DNA of 64,000 nt from Conyzicola lurida (GTDB lineage: Bacteria; Actinomycetota; Actinomycetes; Actinomycetales; Microbacteriaceae). The stretch's first letter is position 1. Every line of letters begins with the position of its first letter. Where the stretch lies: assembly GCF_014204935.1 (NCBI RefSeq), contig NZ_JACHMJ010000001.1, positions 2,046,001 through 2,110,000 of the forward strand, in the 5' to 3' direction. The notes under the pieces were generated by a model. The model did not search any database and was not told the DNA's origin. It was given only the letters and a program-made list of their open reading frames with translations. Of the stretch, positions 43,872-52,673 are shown one piece after another. A program made the translations under genes and the position numbers.

Positions 43872-45311
43872 TTACTTGGCGGCGCTCTTGTCCTTCTTCA
43901 CGAACAGGGTCTGCGCCTCTTCGAGCGAGAGGCCGTTGGTCTCGGGCACGACCTTGAACACGAAGACGAACGACAGGGCCGCGAACAGCGCGTACATGCC
44001 GTAGGTGATCACGAGCGAGATCTCGGCGAGCGGAGGGAACGAGACGGTGATGACGAAGTTCGCGATCCACTGCGCGGCGGCGGCGATGCCGAGCGCGCGC
44101 GCGCGGATGCGGTTCGGGAAGATCTCGCCGAGCAGCACCCAGACGACGGGGCCCCAGGATGCTCCGAAGCTGACGACGAAGAGGTTCGCGGCGACGAGGG
44201 CGACCGGTCCCCACGCGCCGGGGAGGCTCGGAGCGCCATCCACCTGGACTGCCTGGCTGAACGAGATCGCCATCGTGGCGAGCGCGACGGTCATGCCGAC
44301 GGAACCGAACAGCAGGATCGGGCGGCGGCCGACGCGGTCGACCAGCGCGATCGCGACGAACGTCACGGCGATGTTGGTCACCGAGGTGATGACGGAGATG
44401 GTGAGCGAGTCGCTCTCCTCGAAACCGACCGAGCGCCAGAGCGTCGTGGAGTAGTAGAAGATCACGTTGATGCCGACGAACTGCTGCAGCACCGACAGGA
44501 TGATGCCGACCCAGACGATCGGCTTGAGGCCGAAACGGTTACCGCGCAGGGCGCCCTTCTTCGACCCCAGGGCGTCGGTCTCGATACCGGCACGCATGTC
44601 GCGGATGGCGCGCTCGACGTCGTCGTTCGGCCAGAGCTTCGCGAACACCCCGCGGGCGTCGTCGTCGCGGCCCTTGAGCACGAGGAAGCGGGGCGACTCG
44701 GGAAGCTTGAGGGCGATTAGGCCGTAGACCACGGCGGGCACGATGCCGGCGAGGAACATCCAGCGCCACGCCTCGAGGCCGAGCCAGAGTTCCTGACCGG
44801 CGCCACCCGCCCACTCGGCGAACACGGCGTCGCTCAGCAGGGCGGCGAAGATACCGATCGTGATGGCGAGCTGCTGGAGCGAACCGAGGCGGCCGCGCAG
44901 GTTCTTGGGCGAGATCTCCGCGATGTAGGCGGGGGCGATCACCGAGGCGATACCGATGCCGAGGCCGCCGACGAGGCGCCAGGCGATCAGGTCCCAGACG
45001 TTGAAGGCGAGGCCGGTGCCAACGGCACTGACGAAGAACAGGATGGCGCCCACGATCATCGCGGGGATGCGGCCCTTCCAGTCGGCGAGGCGTCCGGCGA
45101 CGTAGGCGCCGATCGCACAGCCGATGAGCGCGCTCGCCACGGCGAGGCCGGTGAGCGACTCGGAGAGGCCGAATTGCTCGCGGATCGGTTCGACGGCGCC
45201 GTTGACGACCGACGAGTCGAAGCCGAAGAGGAAACCTCCGACGGCACCCGCAATCGCGAGGGCGATCACCTTGACGTTTGTGCTGGACTTAGGCTTCGTG
45301 TCGCCGCTCAT
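43872..45311 (-). CDS. Sugar/H+ symporter (MFS sugar porter), copy 1
   Basis: A 479-residue twelve-helix transporter of the sugar porter family (PF00083). Markers are FLFGFDSSVVNGAV at the N-terminus, DWKGRIPAMIVG after helix 2, PAYIAEISPKNLRGRLGSLQ, the central PESPRFLVLKGRDDDAR, QQFVGINVIFYYS in helix 7, DRVGRRPILLFG, and PETNGLSLEE at the end. Substrate is probably a hexose or pentose. It lies directly after the zwf gene, on the same strand, and is closely similar to copy 2 at 46826-48256. The ATG at 45311 is preceded by AAAGAGA. Confidence 0.92.
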   Translation of the reverse strand: MSGDTKPKSSTNVKVIALAIAGAVGGFLFGFDSSVVNGAVEPIREQFGLSESLTGLAVASALIGCAIGAYVAGRLADWKGRIPAMIVGAILFFVSAVGTGLAFNVWDLIAWRLVGGLGIGIASVIAPAYIAEISPKNLRGRLGSLQQLAITIGIFAALLSDAVFAEWAGGAGQELWLGLEAWRWMFLAGIVPAVVYGLIALKLPESPRFLVLKGRDDDARGVFAKLWPNDDVERAIRDMRAGIETDALGSKKGALRGNRFGLKPIVWVGIILSVLQQFVGINVIFYYSTTLWRSVGFEESDSLTISVITSVTNIAVTFVAIALVDRVGRRPILLFGSVGMTVALATMAISFSQAVQVDGAPSLPGAWGPVALVAANLFVVSFGASWGPVVWVLLGEIFPNRIRARALGIAAAAQWIANFVITVSFPPLAEISLVITYGMYALFAALSFVFVFKVVPETNGLSLEEAQTLFVKKDKSAAK

Positions 45312-45388
45312 CGGGGATTCTCTTTCGCATGGTGGGCCGTACATCACCACACGGGCACACCATCGGGTCGTCCGGCAACCCGTCGACT

Positions 45389-46774
45389 CTACTCCGCAGA
45401 GATGACTTTCGTTCGGCGATGCCAGGATGACGGACCCGACGATCCCGCCGGGTAGCCGTCGAGCGGCACGGCGCCGTCCGACCACGCGCGCACGAACGGC
45501 GCGATGATGCGCCAGCATTCCTCGGCGACGTCCCCGCGTACCGAGAGGGTCGGATCGCCGTCGAGCAGCCCCGCGAGAACCTCTCCGTAGGCGTTGAGCT
45601 CGCCCGACCGCATGTCGGAGGCGAGCACGACCTTCTCCAGCACGAACGGGTCGTCTTCGCCGTTGATGCGCAGGTCGAGTTCGAGTGTCGCCGGCTTCAT
45701 CGAAATGCGCAGCTGGGTCGGACCACTCTGGCCGTGCAGTCCCTTCGGCAGGTGCGGCACGTCCTTGAGCGTGACCACGACCTCCTGCTTCGCTCCCCCG
45801 AGCGCCTTGCCGGAGCGCAGCACGAACGGCACGCCGGCCCAGCGCCAGTTGTCGATCGCGAGCGTCACCTCGGCGAGGGTCTCGGTGCCACGGGCCGGGT
45901 CGACGCCCTCTTCCGCGGTGTAGGCGGGTAGCGTGCGGCCGTCGATTTCGCCGGCGGTGTAGTGCGCGCGGTGACTCGAAGTACCGTCCTTCTCCCACGC
46001 CCGGGTGGCCCGCAGCACCTGCGCCATGCCGCCGCGCAGGTCGTCGGCGTCGACGCTCGCGGGAGGTTCCATCGTGGTGAGGGCGAGCACCAGCAGCAGA
46101 TGGCTCTGGATCATGTCGGTGAGCGCGCCCGCTTTGTCGTAGTAGCCGGCGCGGCCCTCGAGGGCGAGCTGCTCGTCGAAGGTGATCTCGACCTTCTCCA
46201 CGTTGGGCGCGGAGAGCAGCGGCTCGAAGATGCGGTTGGCGAACCGCAGACCGAGCAGGTTGAGCACCGTCGATTTGCCGAGGAAGTGGTCGACCCGGAA
46301 CACCTGCTCCTCGGGCACGAGCGTCTCGAGCCGGCGGTTGAGGGCGCGGGCGCTCGCCAGGTCGGTGCCGAAGGGCTTCTCCAGTGCGAAAACGATGCCC
46401 TTCGGTAGGTCGATCTTCGCGAGCGCCTTCACCACGAGGATGGTCACCGCGGGAGGCAGCGCGAAGTACAGGGCGATGCGCCCCTGCGCCTCGCCGAGCA
46501 CGCGGCGGAGGTCGTCGGCGTCGGTCGCGTCGCCGCGCAGGTACCGTGATTTCTCCGCGACTGTCGTGCCGAGAGGCGACGGCGTCGTCGCGAAGGCGAC
46601 CGACACTTTCTGCTGCCACGCGGCATCCGTGATCTCTGCCCGGTCCACGCCGAGGACGGTGACGGCGTCGCCGCGGCTGGACGCCAACAGCGAGGCGAGG
46701 CCGGGCAGGAGCAGGCGCGACGTGAGGTCGCCCCCGGCGCCGAGGATGATGAGTGTGTCGATGCGGTCGGTCAT
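45389..46774 (-). CDS. zwf: Glucose-6-phosphate dehydrogenase (short form)
   Basis: A 461-residue oxidoreductase that converts glucose 6-phosphate to 6-phosphogluconolactone with NAD(P)+ in the cytoplasm. The nucleotide-binding loop is ILGAGGDLTSRLLLPG (10-25), then EKPFGTDLASA (132-142) and the active-site motif RVDHFLGK (160-167) with the catalytic His. It is about 50 residues shorter than the standard enzyme and diverges in the N-terminal loop (GAGGDLT for GASGDLA), so it is probably a second, distinct Zwf. The gene lies between two sugar symporters and has a leaderless promoter at 46782. Confidence 0.92.
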   Translation of the reverse strand: MTDRIDTLIILGAGGDLTSRLLLPGLASLLASSRGDAVTVLGVDRAEITDAAWQQKVSVAFATTPSPLGTTVAEKSRYLRGDATDADDLRRVLGEAQGRIALYFALPPAVTILVVKALAKIDLPKGIVFALEKPFGTDLASARALNRRLETLVPEEQVFRVDHFLGKSTVLNLLGLRFANRIFEPLLSAPNVEKVEITFDEQLALEGRAGYYDKAGALTDMIQSHLLLVLALTTMEPPASVDADDLRGGMAQVLRATRAWEKDGTSSHRAHYTAGEIDGRTLPAYTAEEGVDPARGTETLAEVTLAIDNWRWAGVPFVLRSGKALGGAKQEVVVTLKDVPHLPKGLHGQSGPTQLRISMKPATLELDLRINGEDDPFVLEKVVLASDMRSGELNAYGEVLAGLLDGDPTLSVRGDVAEECWRIIAPFVRAWSDGAVPLDGYPAGSSGPSSWHRRTKVISAE

Positions 46775-46781
46775 GCTGCCG

Positions 46782-46787
46782 ACCCTA
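46782..46787 (-). promoter_or_regulatory. Leaderless -10 element of zwf
   Basis: On the reverse strand TAGGGT, CGGCAGC, then ATG at 46774. Confidence 0.5.
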
Positions 46788-46825
46788 CTTGGCGGGGGTG
46801 GGAACTCCTACGGTCGATGCGCCGG

Positions 46826-48256
46826 TCACGCTTTCGCCGAGTTCTTCGGCGGCAGCAGCGTGTTGGCCTCCTCGAGCGACATCCCGTTGGTCTCCGGCAC
46901 GAACCGCAGGACGAACACGAACGACAGCGCCGCGAACAGGGCGTACATGCCGTAGGTGAAGATCAGCGAGAACGCGGCGAGCGGCGGGAACGTGACCGTG
47001 ATGACGAAGTTCGCGATCCACTGGGCGGCCGCGGCGATGCCGAGCGCCCGCGCCCGGATCTTGGTCGGGAAGATCTCCCCCAGCAACACCCAGACGACGG
47101 GCCCCCAGGACGCACCGAAGCTGACCACGAAGACGTTGGCCGCGACGAGGGCGACCGGCCCCCAGGCACCCGGGAGGCTCGGGGCGCCGTCGACGATGTC
47201 CGCCTGGCTGAACGCCACCGACATGGTCGCGAGCGAGATCGCCATCCCGGCCGAGCCGAACAGCAGGATCGGGCGCCGCCCAACCCGGTCGACCAGCGCG
47301 ATCGCCACGAACGTCACCGCGATGTTCGTGACCGAGGTGATCACCGAGATCGTGAACGAGTCGCTCTCCTGGAACCCCACCGACTTCCAGAGGGTGGTCG
47401 AGTAGTAGAAGATCACGTTGATGCCGACGAACTGTTGGAACACCGACAGGATGATGCCGATCCAGACGATGGGTTTGAGGCCGAGGGCGGGGCCGCGCAG
47501 CGCGCCCTTCTGCGAGCCGAGCGCGTCGGCCTGGATCGCGTCTCGCATCTCGCGGATGGCACGCTCGACGTCGTCGCCCGGCCAGAGCCGCGCGAAGATG
47601 CCGCGCACCTCGTCGTCGCGCTCCTTGAGCACGAGGAACCGCGGGGACTCCGGCAGCAGGAAGGCGATCACCCCGTAGACGACCGCGGGCAGTGCGCCCG
47701 CGAGGAACATCCAGCGCCACGCCTCGAGACCGAACCAGAACTCGCCCGAGGCACCGCCCGCCGCGTTCGCGAACAGCGCGTCGCTGAGCAGGGCCGCGAA
47801 GATACCGACGGTGATCGCGAGCTGCTGCAGCGAGGCCAGACGCCCGCGCATGTGCTTGGGCGAGATCTCGGCGATGTAGGCCGGGGCGATCACCGAGGCG
47901 ATGCCGATGCCGAGCCCGCCGACGAGCCGCCACAGCACGAGGTCCCACACGCCGAACGCGAAACCGCAGCCGAGGGCGCTGGCGAGGAACAGCACGGCCC
48001 CGACGATCATCGCCGGGATGCGGCCCCAGCGGTCGGCGATGCGGCCGGCGAGATACGCGCCGACGGCGCAGCCGAGCAGCGCGCTCGCCACCGCGAACCC
48101 GGTGAGCGAGGCCGAGAGGTCGAACTGGCCTTGCACGGCGTCGACGGCGCCGTTGACCACCGAGGAGTCGAAACCGAAGAGGAATCCGCCGACGGCTCCA
48201 GCCACGGCGAGGGCGATCACCTTGAAACTGGTGCGGGGCGTTGTCGTGTCAGGCAT
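46826..48256 (-). CDS. Sugar/H+ symporter (MFS sugar porter), copy 2
   Basis: A 476-residue twelve-helix transporter very similar to the one at 43872-45311: both share FLFGFDSSVVNGAV, PAYIAEISPK, PESPRFLVLK, QQFVGINVIFYYSTTLW, DRVGRRPILLFGS and PETNG near the C-terminus, but differ over the N-terminus and in scattered residues. The pair flanks zwf, so they look like an old duplication around that gene. Substrate specificity may differ. The gene stops 52 bases before the zwf start. Confidence 0.92.
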   Translation of the reverse strand: MPDTTTPRTSFKVIALAVAGAVGGFLFGFDSSVVNGAVDAVQGQFDLSASLTGFAVASALLGCAVGAYLAGRIADRWGRIPAMIVGAVLFLASALGCGFAFGVWDLVLWRLVGGLGIGIASVIAPAYIAEISPKHMRGRLASLQQLAITVGIFAALLSDALFANAAGGASGEFWFGLEAWRWMFLAGALPAVVYGVIAFLLPESPRFLVLKERDDEVRGIFARLWPGDDVERAIREMRDAIQADALGSQKGALRGPALGLKPIVWIGIILSVFQQFVGINVIFYYSTTLWKSVGFQESDSFTISVITSVTNIAVTFVAIALVDRVGRRPILLFGSAGMAISLATMSVAFSQADIVDGAPSLPGAWGPVALVAANVFVVSFGASWGPVVWVLLGEIFPTKIRARALGIAAAAQWIANFVITVTFPPLAAFSLIFTYGMYALFAALSFVFVLRFVPETNGMSLEEANTLLPPKNSAKA

Positions 48257-48393
48257 ATTCAGACCTCCGTCGTCGTTGAGGGGAGAGATTTCACCCTACG
48301 ACCGGGCGATTTCTCCGCACGAGGCATTGCCATCCGGGATGCCATGATGAACAAGCCCCCCTTGCCCGCGCGTCCGGCACCCTCGAAAGGACA

Positions 48394-49980
48394 GTGCTCA
48401 TCGATATCGACATCGTCACCGCCATCATCTGGGCCGTGTCGTTCGTGCTCGTGACGGTCACCGTCACGGGGTTCGCCGGCCGCGCCGGGTGGTCCGCGCC
48501 CGTCGCCCTCGTCGCCGTGGGCGGCGTCGTGTCGTTCATCCCCGGTGTGCCCGGGATCACGGTCGAGCCCGATCTCGTCCTGTACGGGATCCTCCCACCG
48601 CTACTGTTCGCGGCCGCCATCCGGACGCCCCTCAAGGACATCCTCGCGAGACGGGACAGCATCCTGGTGCTGTCGGTCGGGCTCGTGGCGTTCACGGTCG
48701 TGGCCGTCGGGTTCTCGCTCTGGTGGCTCGTGCCCTCGGTCGGGCTCGCGGCGGCCTTCGCGTTCGGCGCCGTCGTCGCGCCCACCGACGCCGTGGCTGT
48801 CACCGCCATCGCCGGCAAGCTACGGCTGCCGCGGCGGGTGGTGACGGTGCTCGAGAGCGAGAGCCTGCTGAACGACGCCACCGCGCTCGTGGCGCTCAAC
48901 GCGTCGATCGCCGCGATCGTCAGCGTGCTGCACCCGTGGGACGTCGTCGGCGAGTTCGGCATCGCGGTCGTCGGCGGGGTCGCGGTCGGATTCGCTGTCG
49001 GGTTCGTAGTCTCCGCCATCCGCAAGCGGCTCCGCGCACCCGTGCTCGACACCAGCCTCTCGCTCGTCATCCCGTACGTGGCCTTTATCCCCGCCCAGCT
49101 CCTCGGCGGGTCCGGTGTGCTCGCCGTCGTGATCGCGGGACTCTTTCTCGGGCAGCGCTCGCCGCAGGTGCAGACCGCGGAGGCGCGCATCGCCGAATCG
49201 ATCAACTGGCGCACGATCCGATTCCTGCTCGAGAACGCCGTGTTCCTGTTCATCGGCCTGAGCCTCGCCGGCATCCTGGACAGCGTGCGCGACTCCGACT
49301 TCGGCGTCTGGCAGATCGTGGGCATCTCGGCCGTCGTGCTCGGAATCCTCGTCGTCTCACGTTTCGCGTTCGTCGGTGTGACGACGCTGCTCTACGAGTA
49401 CGGTCCCGGCTTCCTGCGGCGACGCGCCTGGGGCTGGCGCACGTCGATCGCGGTCTCCGCGGCCGGCATCCGCGGCGTGGTCACCCTCGCCGCGGTGTTC
49501 CTGTTGCCCACAGGAACGCCGCAGCGCGAGCTGCTGCAGTTCCTGGCCTTCGTGGTGGTCGCGGGCACCCTGCTCGAGGGACTCGCCCTGCCCGCCGTCA
49601 TCCGCCGTCTCAAGCTCCCGCCGCCCAATGCGATGCAGGAGCGCACCGAGAAGCACAACCTGCTCGCCGAGGCGCAGACGGCGGGACTCGCGACGCTCGA
49701 CCAGGCCGTCACCGACGCCGACGACGACGCGGTCGTCACACGGCTGCGGGTCAATGCCGAGTTCCTGTCGAGGGCGATCGAACAGGCGGGCCCGGATGAC
49801 GCGGAGCCGAGCCCCGCAGCGTACAACCGGCTGCGCCGCCTGATGATCGACGCCGAACGCGAAGCGGTGCTGGCCGCGCGCTCCGAGGGCCGGTACCAGG
49901 AGCGTGCGGTGCGCGACGTGCTGCGCAGCATCGACGCCGAGGAGACGGCTCTCGCCGCGCACCGCCCGAAGGACGACTGA
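48394..49980 (+). CDS. Na+/H+ antiporter (CPA1 family)
   Basis: A 528-residue monovalent cation:proton antiporter. About twelve helices are followed by a cytoplasmic C-terminal domain of about 120 residues. The ion-binding signature is GAVVAPTDAVAVTAIAGKLR in pieces and ESESLLNDATALVALN, whose ND pair (about 169-170) is the CPA1 transport site. FRXXLENAVFLFIG and GIRGVVTLAAVF are family motifs. GTG start with GAAAGGAC 5 bases before it. It is divergent from sugar symporter copy 2. Confidence 0.93.
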   Translation: MLIDIDIVTAIIWAVSFVLVTVTVTGFAGRAGWSAPVALVAVGGVVSFIPGVPGITVEPDLVLYGILPPLLFAAAIRTPLKDILARRDSILVLSVGLVAFTVVAVGFSLWWLVPSVGLAAAFAFGAVVAPTDAVAVTAIAGKLRLPRRVVTVLESESLLNDATALVALNASIAAIVSVLHPWDVVGEFGIAVVGGVAVGFAVGFVVSAIRKRLRAPVLDTSLSLVIPYVAFIPAQLLGGSGVLAVVIAGLFLGQRSPQVQTAEARIAESINWRTIRFLLENAVFLFIGLSLAGILDSVRDSDFGVWQIVGISAVVLGILVVSRFAFVGVTTLLYEYGPGFLRRRAWGWRTSIAVSAAGIRGVVTLAAVFLLPTGTPQRELLQFLAFVVVAGTLLEGLALPAVIRRLKLPPPNAMQERTEKHNLLAEAQTAGLATLDQAVTDADDDAVVTRLRVNAEFLSRAIEQAGPDDAEPSPAAYNRLRRLMIDAEREAVLAARSEGRYQERAVRDVLRSIDAEETALAAHRPKDD

Positions 49981-51108
49981 CTACTTCGCCCCGGCCACCT
50001 CGATCAGGGACAGCGAGGCGCCTCCGGTCTCCGAGAGCGCGTCGGTCGTGACGAACAGCCGGTTCGAGCGCACCTCGATCGCCGCGGGCGACGGCACCTG
50101 CGTCAGCGGGGTCGGCGTGGTCGAGCCCTTCCAGAGCGCCGAGATCTGTCCGCCGCCGGTCGGTCCGCCGAACAGCTCGGCCACGTAGACGTTGCCCGCG
50201 GGTGAGACCGCGAGCCCGGTCGCACCGACGAAGCCGGTGGCGAGCAGGCGCACCTCGCCCGACTTCTGGTTGACCTTGTAGACGCTGCCGCGGGCCCCGA
50301 ACGACGGGTCCTCCGGCCCGCCGGGCAGCGTCGTCACGTACAGCCACCCGTCGGGGCCGATCTCCACGTCGGTGGGTACCGCCTCGGTGATGTAGTCGTA
50401 TCCCGCCGCGCAGGCCGGCAGGCCAACCGTCGCGAGGAACTCGGCGGTCGCCGTGATCGCCGGCTGCGCGGGCAACACCGCGACCGTCGACACCGCTCCG
50501 TCGTACCCCACCCGCAGAACCGCGTTCATACCGGCATCCGCTACGAAGACGGCGTTGTTCAGTGCCAGCGACGCGTAGGGGTGGGTGTCGACGATGCCGG
50601 TGTACTCGGGCGGCGTCACCATGCCCCCGGGCGGCGGGAACTGCGCCGCGCACTCGGCCGGAAGGCCCTGGAATCCGTAGGACTGGCCCGAATCCGGGTT
50701 CGCGGTCGACTCGTAGGCGAAGAGGTCGGCGACCTGCGTCGGCGCACCGCCCGCGGCGGGCACCGCCATGAGCGCGGCGGCGGAGTGGTCCATGGCGACC
50801 TGCGCGTAGTACACGACGCCGTCGCGGGTGGAAACGGCGCTGATCTCCTGGCCGGGCGCGCTCGCGAGCTCGGTGACCGTTCCGTCGCGGGCGACCCGCG
50901 TGAGCTGGCCGGTGAAGTTCTGGCTGAGGTAGGCGACGCGGCCGGAGTCGATTTCGAGGCTGAGCGGGGCCACGAATCCGCTCGCGACGGTCGTCGGCGG
51001 GCCGGCCGTGGGTGTTCCGCCTCCCCCGGCGGCCGCGGGTCCGGCCACGGCGACCGCGGATACGAGCAATGCCGCACAGGCGGCGCTGGGCACGAGCAAT
51101 CTCTTCAC
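49981..51108 (-). CDS. Secreted ScyD/ScyE-like beta-propeller protein
   Basis: A 375-residue protein with a cleavable signal peptide (MKRLLVPSAACAALLVSAVA, ending AVAGPAAA-GG). The mature part is a series of NHL-like blades: GQLTRVARDGTVTELAS, NAVFVADAGMNAVLRVGYDG, IGPDGWLYVTTLPGGPE and LAVSPAGNVYVAELFGGPTG. This corresponds to the ScyD/ScyE family, named from cyanobacterial scytonemin genes, but widespread in actinobacteria with unknown role. It probably acts outside the cell. Confidence 0.82.
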   Translation of the reverse strand: MKRLLVPSAACAALLVSAVAVAGPAAAGGGGTPTAGPPTTVASGFVAPLSLEIDSGRVAYLSQNFTGQLTRVARDGTVTELASAPGQEISAVSTRDGVVYYAQVAMDHSAAALMAVPAAGGAPTQVADLFAYESTANPDSGQSYGFQGLPAECAAQFPPPGGMVTPPEYTGIVDTHPYASLALNNAVFVADAGMNAVLRVGYDGAVSTVAVLPAQPAITATAEFLATVGLPACAAGYDYITEAVPTDVEIGPDGWLYVTTLPGGPEDPSFGARGSVYKVNQKSGEVRLLATGFVGATGLAVSPAGNVYVAELFGGPTGGGQISALWKGSTTPTPLTQVPSPAAIEVRSNRLFVTTDALSETGGASLSLIEVAGAK

Positions 51109-51330
51109 GGTGTTCTCCTCGAGTTCGAGTCTCTGCGGGACCGGTGAAGTCGTGACCGGGTGGTACTCGCGTCGGAACCGCGCCGCGTCGTTGCGACCGT
51201 CCGAAATCCCGCTCCGGTGCCGGCACGCTCGGCCGACACCCGGGACGTTAGTACGGGCGCGGCGCTCGGCCGCCGGGGCTTGACAGAAACGAGCGGCGTT
51301 CGGCTTGCGGGCCCTCGCGACGCGTGCCCC

Positions 51331-51336
51331 TAGAGT
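51331..51336 (+). promoter_or_regulatory. Leaderless -10 element before an 18-codon leader frame
   Basis: TAGAGT, GATCGC, then ATG at 51343. The transcript would begin with the short frame 51343-51399 rather than with the acyltransferase GTG at 51396. Confidence 0.45.
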
Positions 51337-51342
51337 GATCGC

Positions 51343-51399
51343 ATGATGGTCGCCGAGGTCCGCACAGCCCGCCCGCCCCGGATCGGCGACGGAAGGTGA
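51343..51399 (+). CDS. Possible 18-residue leader peptide upstream of acyltransferase
   Basis: A short frame MMVAEVRTARPPRIGDGR follows the leaderless promoter at 51331. Its TGA stop (51397-51399) overlaps the GTG start of the acyltransferase (51396), so ribosomes could re-initiate there. No amino acid run suggests attenuation. Whether it is translated is unproven. Confidence 0.35.
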   Translation: MMVAEVRTARPPRIGDGR

Positions 51400-52673
51400 G
51401 CGGCGCGTCGTCGGCCGCCTCCTCGATCGATCTCTCCAAGCGCGACCTCACACTCGACATCGCGCGCGTCTTCTGCGTGCTGCTCGTCGTGGTCATCCAC
51501 CTGCTCATGGTGGGGGTCGGTTTCGACGAGGGCGGCGGACTCGCCATCACCCGCCCGCTCGAGGAACAGCCGTGGTTCGCGATCGGCACGTGGGCCGGCC
51601 AGATCATGCCGCTGTTCTTCGTGGTCGGCGGATTCGCCAGCCTCACCGCGTGGCGCAGCCTGCGACGCCGCGGCGAGGGCGCCTCGCAGTATGTGCGCAA
51701 CCGCGTGCTGCGGCTCGCCCAGCCCGCGCTCCCCCTGTTCCTGTTCTACGTCGTGGTGATCGGCGTCGCCCGACTGGTCGGAGTCGACGCGGGCCTCCTC
51801 GACGTGGTCGTCGAGGGCGCGGGCTTCCCGCTCTGGTTCCTCGCCGCCTACACCCTCTGCCAGACCTTCGTGCCGATCATGGCCGGGTGGCACACGCGTG
51901 CGCCCCGCGCCACTCTCGCCGTGCTGCTCGCCGGCGTCATCGTGATCGACGCGCTGCGGTATTCCACGGGTATCACCGAGATCGGTCTCGTCAATCTGTT
52001 CTTCGTCTGGATTCTCGTGCAACAGCTCGGCTTCTGGTACGCCGACGGCTGGTTCGCGGCCCGCACCGTCTGGCAGCTCGTGCTGATCGCCGCGGTCGCC
52101 TACGCGACGCTCGTGCCGATGACGGCCGTCGGACCGTACAGCGACGACATGCTGACCAACCTCAACCCGCCCACGCTGCCGCTGGTGGCGCTCGCGGTCG
52201 CGCAGGCCTGTGCCCTCCGGCTCATCCGGCCCGCGCTCGCCGCGCTGATGAACACGCACGCCGCCCGCGCCGTCGTCTTCGTCGTCGGCTCCCGCCTCAT
52301 GACCATCTACCTCTGGCACCTGCCGGTCATCCTCGCGGTCTCCGGCCTTGCCCTGCTCATCCCCGGCGCCAGCCCGTTCCCGGGCAGCTCGGCGTGGTGG
52401 TGGACGCGCCCCGTGTTCTTCGTCATCGTGATGGCGGCCGTGTTCGGCCTCTCGTTCATCGTCGCCCGTTGGGAGGCCCCTCGCGAGATCGGCGCCACGC
52501 CGCCCGGCCCCGTGGTCGCGATCGCGGCGGCGCTGACCTTCATCCCGGCGTTCTGCGTCATGCAGTGGTTCCTCGACTTCCCGCTGGCCGTGCTCGGTTC
52601 GGCCTGCTTCGGCGGCGCCATCCTTCTCCTCGGTCGGTGGCCGGCCAAGGCCCGCATTACGGTTGACGCATGA
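51396..52673 (+). CDS. Acyltransferase 3 family membrane protein
   Basis: A 425-residue protein with about ten helices, of the acyltransferase 3 (PF01757) family that moves acyl groups onto envelope sugars. Family signs are RDLTLDIARVFCVLLVVVIH (14-33) with the conserved R-x-x-D/H positions and MPLFFVVGGFASLTAWRSLR. RLMTIYLWHLPVIL is the conserved late helix. It is translationally coupled at both ends: GTG overlapping the leader frame and stop overlapping the next gene (ATGA). The target sugar is unknown. Confidence 0.88.
   Translation: MSGASSAASSIDLSKRDLTLDIARVFCVLLVVVIHLLMVGVGFDEGGGLAITRPLEEQPWFAIGTWAGQIMPLFFVVGGFASLTAWRSLRRRGEGASQYVRNRVLRLAQPALPLFLFYVVVIGVARLVGVDAGLLDVVVEGAGFPLWFLAAYTLCQTFVPIMAGWHTRAPRATLAVLLAGVIVIDALRYSTGITEIGLVNLFFVWILVQQLGFWYADGWFAARTVWQLVLIAAVAYATLVPMTAVGPYSDDMLTNLNPPTLPLVALAVAQACALRLIRPALAALMNTHAARAVVFVVGSRLMTIYLWHLPVILAVSGLALLIPGASPFPGSSAWWWTRPVFFVIVMAAVFGLSFIVARWEAPREIGATPPGPVVAIAAALTFIPAFCVMQWFLDFPLAVLGSACFGGAILLLGRWPAKARITVDA

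Noticed and set aside
43872-48256. The two similar symporter genes as an assembly duplication
   Set aside because: They differ in N-termini, scattered residues and third-codon bases, and flank a distinct gene, so they are true paralogues.
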